Position numbers and translations under genes: made by a program
In this document: positions 1 through 3,949 of the stretch, one piece after another
Position numbering within the stretch: the first letter of the stretch is position 1
How the letters are laid out: each line of letters starts with the position of its first letter
Assembly (NCBI GenBank): GCA_964526375.1
Contig: CAZGLK010000039.1
Coordinates: 1-6,983, forward strand
Direction: 5' to 3'
Source: CAZGLK01 sp964526375
GTDB lineage: Bacteria; Patescibacteriota; Minisyncoccia; JACQLN01
DNA: 6,983 bases
The notes under the pieces: model-generated
Seen by the model: the letters and a program-made list of their open reading frames with translations, nothing else
The model's database searches: none
What the model was told of the DNA's origin: nothing

Positions 1-279
1 ACCATTGTGGTGTTTGATCGCATTCGCGAAAACCTAAAACGCCGAGGCGATGAGAATTTTTCCCAGACCGTTAATGCCAGCGTCAACGAGACCATGTCTC
101 GTTCCATCAGCACTTCTTTGACCGTTTTGCTGGTGCTGGCGGCAATATATTTTTTGGGCGGCCAAACCACCCAAAACTTTGCTTTGGCCCTAATCATCGG
201 CGTCTTTTTTGGAACCTATTCCTCCATCTTTGTAGCCGGCCCGCTGCTTTCTTATTGGGCCGGCCGAGTTAGAAAATAG
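1..279 (+). CDS. secF: Protein translocase subunit SecF, C-terminal part (5' truncated by window edge)
   Basis: The frame is open from base 1 and reads TIVVFDRIRENL at its start. VVFDRIREN is the conserved SecF motif that precedes the last transmembrane helices. Two hydrophobic segments follow (about residues 40-56 and 58-83 of this fragment), then a short basic tail WAGRVRK and a TAG stop. SecF pairs with SecD in the inner membrane and uses the proton motive force to help SecYEG complete protein export. Only about 92 residues of a protein that is usually near 300 residues are present, so secD, if adjacent, would lie outside the window to the left. No terminator is visible after the stop, so the transcript could run into the ncRNA promoter region 20 bases downstream. 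Identification rests on the motif and topology and is firm. Confidence 0.93.
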   Translation, partial: TIVVFDRIRENLKRRGDENFSQTVNASVNETMSRSISTSLTVLLVLAAIYFLGGQTTQNFALALIIGVFFGTYSSIFVAGPLLSYWAGRVRK

Positions 280-297
280 TTTATCCCCAAATGTTGA

Positions 298-326
298 TTG
301 ACAAACTATAAATCAGGACATACGAT
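298..326 (+). promoter_or_regulatory. Sigma70-type promoter for the ncRNA
   Basis: A perfect -35 TTGACA (298-303) is followed after exactly 17 bases by TACGAT (321-326), which differs from TATAAT at two positions. Transcription would start near 332-334. No start codon with a useful frame follows, and an intrinsic terminator lies about 250 bases downstream, so this promoter most likely drives a non-coding RNA. Confidence 0.75.
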
Positions 327-331
327 AAAAG

Positions 332-581
332 TATTGTGGTTGCGAGGGGCAACGCGCAATGTCAATCCTGTGCCTTACGGCGCATCAGGAGTTCTTACAA
401 CTAGATTGTGAGGATGATGGATGAGTGAGTGGATGCCGAGACGGAGGGTAGCCCAAAAAAAGGTGAACCCGACCGCATACGGACCTAGTTTGCAAGGACA
501 AAGTCTTTGGGCACCACGCACCGCCCAAAGATAGCAATAAACCGCTTCTAGAGATTTAAACCTCTGAAGCGGTCTTTTTTT
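332..581 (+). ncRNA. Structured non-coding RNA of unknown class (about 250 nt)
   Basis: This stretch has its own consensus promoter and ends in an intrinsic terminator. It has no convincing reading frame on either strand. Several hairpins are visible. ATTGTG 333-338 pairs with CGCAAT 355-360, enclosing GTTGC/GCAAC with a GAGGG loop. A stem spans 366-390 (TCCT/AGGA enclosing GTGCC/GGCGC with a TTAC loop). CTTACAA 394-400 pairs with TTGTGAG 406-412. GGGT 446-449 can pair with ACCC 467-470 around an A7 run at 455-461. TCTTTGGGC 504-512 pairs perfectly with GCCCAAAGA 523-531. AACTAG 399-404, partly in the third loop, is complementary to CTAGTT 485-490, a possible pseudoknot. TATTG 332-336 could close on CAATA 535-539 as an alternative to the first hairpin. 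I looked for signatures of RNase P RNA (GAGGAAAGUCC), SRP RNA (GGUCAGGUCCGGAAGGAAGCAG) and tmRNA (terminal tRNA-like end) and found none. A 6S-like regulatory RNA or a new class are both possible. Strand and extent are inferred from promoter and terminator. Confidence 0.68.
541..581 (+). terminator. Rho-independent terminator of the ncRNA
   Basis: ACCGCTTC (541-548) pairs with GAAGCGGT (566-573). After one bulged T the stem continues with AGAG/CTCT and closes on a short A/T-rich loop. A run of seven T (575-581) follows after a single C. Stem strength and U-run are both textbook. Nothing suggests that it serves a minus-strand gene. Confidence 0.9.
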
Positions 582-711
582 GTTATTTTGCCGTCCGTAA
601 TACCCCGCCCCGAGCTTGCCCAGTAACTTAACTAGTTAAGTTACTGGGCTTGTCGCCCTTCAAATCCTTCAGGGCAACCCTGACCTTGTGGAACGAGTCG
701 AGGGGCTGGGT
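582..711. other. Non-coding spacer between ncRNA terminator and next promoter
   Basis: No supported gene lies here on either strand. Besides the palindrome at 618-649 there is a small perfect hairpin, TCAGGG 669-674 with CCCTGA 678-683 around a CAA loop. An alternative pairing, GCCCT 655-659 with AGGGC 671-675, would exclude it. Neither is followed by a T-run. Confidence 0.55.
618..649. repeat. Perfect 32-bp palindrome
   Basis: GCCCAGTAACTTAACT (618-633) is followed at once by its exact reverse complement (634-649), with no spacer. No T-run follows on either strand, so it is not a simple intrinsic terminator. It lies between the ncRNA terminator and the promoter of the next gene. It contains AGTAACTT, the same unit that is tandemly repeated at 5680-5720, so the two may belong to one repeat family of this genome. 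It could be a cruciform-forming repeat, a transcription roadblock or the relic of a small palindromic element. Confidence 0.85.
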
Positions 712-740
712 TTGACACTTTTATAGGGGGGTGCTAGTAT
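712..740 (+). promoter_or_regulatory. Strong promoter (consensus -35, extended -10) of the sigma4/HARE gene
   Basis: TTGACA (712-717) is followed by a 17-base spacer and TAGTAT (735-740). A TG at 732-733 one base before the -10 box makes it an extended -10 promoter. Initiation would fall near 747, giving a leader of about 30 bases that is A-rich and has no Shine-Dalgarno motif before the ATG at 777. Confidence 0.8.
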
Positions 741-776
741 GGGGAAATTAAAAGATAAATCAAAAATATCAATAAA

Positions 777-1808
777 ATGAACAAATTTGATATTAAACGT
801 GTTATTAATCAATTGATTGGTAGTTTGTTGGACCGTTCTAAAGATATCGTGCTGTCCCGCTTTGGGATTGGCAAAGAGCGCTATGAAACTCTGGACGCCA
901 TTGGCCGGCGCTACGGCATTACCCGCGAGCGGGTGCGCCAAATAGAAGCCGACGCTCTAAAGCGCATAACTGTTTCAGAGAACGAATCTATTTACAAACC
1001 GGTGATAACGGCACTGGCCGATTTTATTAAATCACACGGCGGGGTCGTGGAGGAGTCGGCACTTAAGGCCGAGTTTGCGGCCGGCCATTTTGAGGTCAAA
1101 GCCGAACCCATAAAAAAATACGAGGGGGCTGTAGTTTTGTTTCTAAATCTTAAAGGCGGATTTGTTAAAGCCAAAGAAGACGATAATTTTAAAACCCGCT
1201 GGGCCTCGGATGCCGCGGCGGTTAAAACTCAAGAGGGCTTGGTGGAGCATTTGATTGATGCTTTGCGCAAAGAAAAGCGGCCGGTTAATTTTGACACTTT
1301 GGTGTCTTGGGCCAGGAGTCATCAAGCTGGTTTTAATGCCGATACGGTGCGGGCCTATTTGGTTTCGACTAATGCGGTGGGGCAGAATAATTTTGGCGAA
1401 TGGGGCTTGATCAGTTGGCCGGAGATTACGCCCCGCGGCGTGCGCGACAAAGCTTTTTTGATAATGCAGCGCGTTAAAGAGCCGTTGCACTTTACCAAAG
1501 TAGCCCATGAAATCAACAAGGCCAGTTTTTCCGACCGTGTGGCCCTGCCGCAGACGGTTCACAATGAGCTTATAAAAGACGAGCGGTTTGTTTTAGTTGG
1601 CCGGGGTATGTATGCCTTGAAAGAGTGGGGCTATCAAACAGGAACGGTTAAAGATATTATAAAGGCCGTTTTGTCGGAAAACGGGCCTTTGAACCGCGAG
1701 CAGGTTGTGGAAGCGGTCTTGGCAAAGCGCCTGGTCAAACCCGGTACTATTGTTTTAAACTTGGGCGCTTTCAAAAAGCGCCAGGACAATAAATACGTTG
1801 CGGCGTAG
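777..1808 (+). CDS. DNA-binding regulator: sigma-70 region 4 HTH fused to HARE-type and other winged-helix domains
   Basis: A 343-aa soluble protein. Residues 20-64 match sigma region 4: ETLDAIGRRYGITRERVRQIE is the region-4.2 helix-turn-helix that reads the -35 element, and RERVRQIE is its recognition-helix signature. No region 2 or 3 is present, so it cannot be a complete sigma factor. Residues 222-288 (from VRDKAF to ALKEWGY) resemble the HARE-HTH winged helix known from the RNA polymerase delta subunit and from some restriction enzymes. Segments around 70-140, 150-215 and 292-343 also look like winged helices, so there may be four in tandem. The ATG at 777 is chosen because it follows the promoter leader directly and starts the homologous block. 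A likely role is binding promoters or RNA polymerase to tune transcription. The first entry of a two-gene operon with the 51-aa protein. The sigma4 match is firm; the number of winged helices and the role are inferred. Confidence 0.85.
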   Translation: MNKFDIKRVINQLIGSLLDRSKDIVLSRFGIGKERYETLDAIGRRYGITRERVRQIEADALKRITVSENESIYKPVITALADFIKSHGGVVEESALKAEFAAGHFEVKAEPIKKYEGAVVLFLNLKGGFVKAKEDDNFKTRWASDAAAVKTQEGLVEHLIDALRKEKRPVNFDTLVSWARSHQAGFNADTVRAYLVSTNAVGQNNFGEWGLISWPEITPRGVRDKAFLIMQRVKEPLHFTKVAHEINKASFSDRVALPQTVHNELIKDERFVLVGRGMYALKEWGYQTGTVKDIIKAVLSENGPLNREQVVEAVLAKRLVKPGTIVLNLGAFKKRQDNKYVAA

Positions 1809-1826
1809 TTCCTTAGTCCCTTCAAA

Positions 1827-1836
1827 AAGGAGGTGG
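1827..1836 (+). promoter_or_regulatory. Strong Shine-Dalgarno of the 51-aa protein
   Basis: AAGGAGGTGG is a near-perfect complement of the 16S rRNA 3' end. GGAGG ends nine bases before the ATG at 1843. It fixes the start of the small gene. No other start in this window has a comparable site. Confidence 0.85.
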
Positions 1837-1842
1837 TGAGCG

Positions 1843-1998
1843 ATGTTGGCATTTTTTGTATCTGTTGCAGTCGGTAGCGCGATCGTTGCTCTGTTAGCTT
1901 GGTCTATGCCCCTGCCCGATGGATCCTTTGCGCGATCGTCGGCCTTTTTTGCGGCAGGATTGCTAATCGGTGTAGCGGCGGCTACTATAGGAAGCTGA
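1843..1998 (+). CDS. Small hydrophobic membrane protein, 51 aa, unknown function
   Basis: The frame begins MLAFFVSVAVGSAIVALLAW and ends AAATIGS before TGA. Residues 2-20 and about 34-48 are hydrophobic, separated by a short polar loop with PLPDGSFARSS, so a two-helix hairpin in the membrane is likely. There is no lipoprotein cysteine and no known motif. It starts 34 bases after the stop of the sigma4/HARE gene and has an excellent ribosome binding site, and a terminator lies 50 bases beyond its stop, so the two genes are probably cotranscribed. The strong translation signal is the main evidence that it is real. The function is not recognisable. It could be a small membrane partner or a toxin-like peptide, but no antitoxin-like partner is seen. 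The gene contains GCGCGATCGT twice (1877-1886 and 1930-1939), perhaps by chance. Confidence 0.7.
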   Translation: MLAFFVSVAVGSAIVALLAWSMPLPDGSFARSSAFFAAGLLIGVAAATIGS

Positions 1999-2007
1999 AG
2001 GAGGTGA
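1998..2007 (+). promoter_or_regulatory. Orphan Shine-Dalgarno-like sequence
   Basis: AAGGAGGTGA overlaps the stop codon of the 51-aa gene and is a perfect anti-Shine-Dalgarno complement. No ATG, GTG or TTG at normal spacing opens a useful frame: TTG at 2020 gives two codons and ATG at 2035 gives four. It may be a remnant of a lost second small gene, a ribosome pausing site, or the ribosome site of a minimal peptide. Confidence 0.45.
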
Positions 2008-2049
2008 ACCTTTCCCTTTTTGCTCTGAATTGCAATGTTATCGCAGTAG

Positions 2050-2081
2050 CTCGGCAGTGGAAACCCGCTGCCGAGTTTTTT
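2050..2081 (+). terminator. Rho-independent terminator of the sigma4/HARE - small membrane protein operon
   Basis: CTCGGCAG (2050-2057) pairs with CTGCCGAG (2068-2075) around a ten-base loop, followed directly by six T (2076-2081). It lies 50 bases after the last gene of the operon. Confidence 0.92.
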
Positions 2082-2090
2082 GTTCTATCT

Positions 2091-2115
2091 GTGTCCGACA
2101 CTCGGTGTCGGACAC
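2091..2115. repeat. Perfect inverted repeat GTGTCCGACAC with 3-base loop
   Basis: GTGTCCGACAC (2091-2101) and its exact reverse complement (2105-2115) are separated by TCG. Each arm is itself nearly palindromic (GTGTC..GACAC). There is no T-run after it, and a good terminator lies just upstream, so termination is not its obvious role. The form recalls the small palindromes mobilised by REP-associated tyrosine transposases; that link is inference. Confidence 0.8.
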
Positions 2116-2122
2116 TTGGGGA

Positions 2123-2166
2123 GCTTAACCTGCCACGTTAAAAATCCCCAACGTGGCAGGTTAAGC
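2123..2166. repeat. Perfect 17-bp inverted repeat with 10-base loop
   Basis: GCTTAACCTGCCACGTT (2123-2139) pairs with its exact reverse complement (2150-2166) around AAAAATCCCC. It begins seven bases after the preceding inverted repeat, and the pair fills most of the gap between the terminator and the next promoter. There is no T-run on either side. It is probably a dispersed genomic repeat or protein-binding palindrome. Confidence 0.85.
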
Positions 2167-2178
2167 GCAAATGGGAAT

Positions 2179-2207
2179 TTTTGCTTGTCCCCGAAAAGTG
2201 TTAGAAT
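2179..2207 (+). promoter_or_regulatory. Probable extended -10 promoter of the membrane protein gene
   Basis: TGTTAGAAT (2199-2207) fits an extended -10 element (TG, one base, TAGAAT). The -35 region is weak: TTGCTT at 2181-2186 gives a 15-base spacer, or TTTTGC at 2179-2184 gives 17. Initiation near 2214 would leave a leader of about seven bases before the ATG at 2221, nearly leaderless and without a Shine-Dalgarno. Confidence 0.55.
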
Positions 2208-2220
2208 AAACTATATCGCT

Positions 2221-3510
2221 ATGCCTTTTTTTGAACTTCTGTCGCAAACTTGGTCGGTTGCTTTCAATATCGCCATTAAATGGTTTTGGCTGGTTGCGCC
2301 TATAATTTTTGGAGTGGTGCTGTGGAATTCCTGGCTGTATTACATTCGCATCCGCACGCTGGTTGGTTTTAAGTGGGTTTTGCTGGAAATATACCTGCCG
2401 CCCGAGGTGGAGAAAACGCCTTTGGCCATGGAGCAGATTTACGCCATGATCCAGGCCACGCTTTACAAAGGCAGCTGGTGGAAACGTTATGTGGAAGGTC
2501 GGGTGCAGGAATGGTTCAGCGTGGAAATGGTGTCTTTGGAAGGCAAACTGCACTTTTACATTCGCCTCATAGACCAGTTTCGCAATCTGGTGGAGTCGGC
2601 CATTTACGCCCAGTACCCCCAAGCCGAAATTTACGAAGCCGAAGATTACACCGCCAACGTGCCTAACGAAATTCCCAACGAAACCCATAACCTCTTTGGC
2701 GCCGAGTTTATGCTGGACAAGCCCGATGCCTATCCTATACGATTTTACAGCGAGTTTGAGTTTGAAACCAAAGACGGCGTGGCCAATGTGGACCCGCTGG
2801 CCGGTATCACCGAGGCCATGAGCAAGTTAAAAGAGGGCGAGCAGTTTTGGATTCAAGTGGGCATAAAACCGGCGAACGACGATTGGAAAAAAGAAGGCGA
2901 GAAGATTCTTCTAAAATTGATTGGCCGAGCCGTACCCGAAAAACAAAAATCATATGTTTTGGCTTTGTTAAAAAAAGAATTGGGCGATTATATTAGCGGC
3001 GCTCTTCAAGCGCCTTTAGGCCCGCCCCAGTTTGAGCCCTTTCAGTTTGGCCCGGCCAAAAGCGACAAGCCCCATTCTTTAATGCAGTTTTTGTCGCCGG
3101 GTGAGCAGGATGTGGTTAAAGCCATTGAACGCAAGCTTTCCAAGGTTGGTTTTGAGGTGGTTGTTAGGATAATTTATGTGGCGCGCCAGGAGGTCTTTGA
3201 CATACATGCTTTCTTTTCGGTGGTTTCGGGCTTGCGGCAGTTTAGCACCCAGAACTTGAACGCCATAAAATGGGACAGCCAAACCCTAACCGCGGCTAAC
3301 CAGCCCTTTAAAAAACGCAAGGAGATTTTTCGAAAAAAGTGGCTGTTGTATAAGTACCGCTTAAGATACCGCCGGCTCAAAATGAACATTCTTAACATTG
3401 AGGAACTGGCCACGATTTTTCACTTCCCCGGCCGGGTGGTGGCTTCGCCAACCTTGCCGCGGATTCAAGCCAAAAAGGGCGAGCCGCCGGCTGGGCTACC
3501 GACACTTTAG
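2221..3510 (+). CDS. Membrane-anchored hypothetical protein, partner of the TraD-like ATPase
   Basis: A 429-aa protein. The start ATG at 2221 (MPFFELLSQ) is preferred to upstream in-frame codons because the upstream frame only reads through the hairpin repeats at 2091-2166, and the extended -10 lies just before it. Residues about 16-43 form a hydrophobic, aromatic-rich segment, followed by basic and polar residues (YYIRIRTLVGFKW), so one N-terminal membrane anchor is likely. The rest is soluble. It opens with LLEIYLPPEVEKTPLAMEQ, a segment of a kind seen near the N-termini of some conjugation ATPases and their companion proteins in CPR genomes, and it later has a basic stretch (about 358-383) rich in K and R. 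No catalytic motif is seen. In the original arrangement it probably lay directly upstream of the ATPase gene. A structural or membrane-scaffold part of the same translocation machine is inferred; the exact family is not certain. Confidence 0.8.
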   Translation: MPFFELLSQTWSVAFNIAIKWFWLVAPIIFGVVLWNSWLYYIRIRTLVGFKWVLLEIYLPPEVEKTPLAMEQIYAMIQATLYKGSWWKRYVEGRVQEWFSVEMVSLEGKLHFYIRLIDQFRNLVESAIYAQYPQAEIYEAEDYTANVPNEIPNETHNLFGAEFMLDKPDAYPIRFYSEFEFETKDGVANVDPLAGITEAMSKLKEGEQFWIQVGIKPANDDWKKEGEKILLKLIGRAVPEKQKSYVLALLKKELGDYISGALQAPLGPPQFEPFQFGPAKSDKPHSLMQFLSPGEQDVVKAIERKLSKVGFEVVVRIIYVARQEVFDIHAFFSVVSGLRQFSTQNLNAIKWDSQTLTAANQPFKKRKEIFRKKWLLYKYRLRYRRLKMNILNIEELATIFHFPGRVVASPTLPRIQAKKGEPPAGLPTL

Positions 3511-3552
3511 TCTTGGATCTTGGATCTCATATCTTGGATCTTGGAACTCATG
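3511..3552 (+). repeat. Left flank of IVS-type cassette: degenerate 7-bp tandem repeat
   Basis: Beginning one base after the stop of the membrane protein gene, units of seven bases run head to tail: TCTTGGA, TCTTGGA, TCTCATA, TCTTGGA, TCTTGGA, ACTCATG. Read at a larger scale it is a 21-bp direct repeat (3511-3531 and 3532-3552) with two mismatches. The segment 3514-3527 is complementary to 3936-3949 on the other side of the four-helix-bundle gene. Confidence 0.9.
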
Positions 3553-3560
3553 TCTTAAAA

Positions 3561-3908
3561 ATGCAAAATAGATTTCATGACAATCTTAAGGAAAAAATAG
3601 ATAGTTATGCCCATTTAGTTTATAGGATCACGAGGAATTTTCCTAGAGAAGAGCTATATGGTATTACCTCGCAATTAAGGCGGGCTGTTATATCGGTGAT
3701 GTTAAATTACGTAGAAGGTTATGCTAGAAGGAGAGATAAAGTGTATAAAAACTTTTTGGAGATTTCCTATGGTTCTCTCAAGGAATCGGAGTATCTGCTT
3801 GAGTTTTCTTTCAGGGAAGGTTATCTATCTAAGGCCGACTACGAAGTGGCTCTTGAGGCGGCAGATAAGATAGGCGGTATGATTTGGGGTATTTTAAAAA
3901 AGATATAA
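3561..3908 (+). CDS. Four helix bundle protein (23S rRNA intervening-sequence protein family)
   Basis: A 115-aa protein starting at ATG 3561. The frame is open further upstream, but there it only translates the tandem repeat, and MQNRFHDNLKEKI matches the usual family length of about 115-125 aa. The family core is clear: NFPREELYGITSQLRRAVIS, then NYVEGYARRRDKVYKNFLEISYGSL and ESEYLLEF. These correspond to the FPKEE.gL.sQLRRAa.S, .N.aEG..R and FL.iA.GSl.E.e signature of PF05635/TIGR02436. The fold is four antiparallel helices and members can form pentamers; the molecular role is unknown. Members occur within intervening sequences of 23S rRNA genes and also, as here, between protein genes. No Shine-Dalgarno is seen and no promoter of its own, so it is probably expressed from the surrounding operon. 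The A/T-rich reading frame contrasts with the GC-richer neighbours, which fits separate origin. Confidence 0.9.
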   Translation: MQNRFHDNLKEKIDSYAHLVYRITRNFPREELYGITSQLRRAVISVMLNYVEGYARRRDKVYKNFLEISYGSLKESEYLLEFSFREGYLSKADYEVALEAADKIGGMIWGILKKI

Positions 3909-3913
3909 TTTTG

Positions 3914-3949
3914 GGTTCTTGAGCTCCAAGCTCCAAGATTCAAGATCCA
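3914..3949 (+). repeat. Right flank of IVS-type cassette: inverted copy of the 7-bp repeat
   Basis: On the minus strand the stretch reads as degenerate units of seven: GATCTTG, AATCTTG, GAGCTTG, GAGCTCA. It is the inverted counterpart of the left flank, but more diverged. The arm ends on the A of the ATG at 3949, so the start codon of the ATPase gene sits at the edge of the predicted stem. Confidence 0.85.

Larger units (their letters stand above)
3511..3949 (+). mobile_element. Putative IVS-like cassette: four-helix-bundle gene between inverted repeats
   Basis: A 115-aa gene of the 23S rRNA intervening-sequence family is bracketed by period-7 repeats that are inverted relative to each other. 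TGGATCTTGGATCT (3514-3527) pairs with AGATTCAAGATCCA (3936-3949), 13 Watson-Crick pairs and one G-U, and further units match less exactly. The arms touch the stop codon of the preceding gene and the first base of the next start codon, so the insert fills the junction exactly. Intervening sequences in 23S rRNA genes also have ends that pair into a stem and may encode this same protein. No transposase is present, so mobility, if any, would have to be supplied elsewhere. That it is an inserted unit is inferred from the flanks and position. Confidence 0.6.

Noticed and set aside
332..581. RNase P RNA, SRP RNA or tmRNA as the identity of the ncRNA
   Set aside because: Fragments such as AGGACAAAGTCTTTGGGC and GGTGAACCC superficially recall conserved RNase P blocks, but the true GAGGAAAGUCC and ACAGAA blocks are absent or in the wrong order, there is no SRP domain IV loop, and no tRNA-like 3' end.
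618..649. Bidirectional intrinsic terminator
   Set aside because: Stem is strong but neither strand has a T-run after it, and the ncRNA already has its own terminator 40 bases upstream.
1143..1562. Minus-strand open frame of 139 codons
   Set aside because: It is wholly antisense to the sigma4/HARE gene, which has clear domain matches.
2004..2141. Plus-strand frame from GTG after the orphan Shine-Dalgarno
   Set aside because: It would read through a strong terminator and two hairpin repeats, and the GTG lies inside the Shine-Dalgarno sequence itself.
2080..2220. N-terminal extension of the membrane protein gene
   Set aside because: The extra 47 codons only translate the hairpin repeats and the promoter; ATG 2221 directly precedes the hydrophobic anchor.
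2161..2688. Minus-strand open frame of 175 codons
   Set aside because: It lies opposite the membrane protein gene and the hairpin repeat; its composition (many F, H, N, V) is that of an antisense shadow, with no recognisable motif.
3511..3552. CRISPR array
   Set aside because: The units are 7 bp or 21 bp with no unique spacers and only two long copies; no cas gene is present.
3513..3560. N-terminal extension of the four-helix-bundle protein
   Set aside because: It would translate the 7-bp tandem repeat; the ATG at 3561 gives the normal family length.
3919..3948. Ten-codon N-terminal extension of the ATPase
   Set aside because: The extra codons are entirely within the cassette repeat, and the protein from ATG 3949 begins with ordinary sequence.
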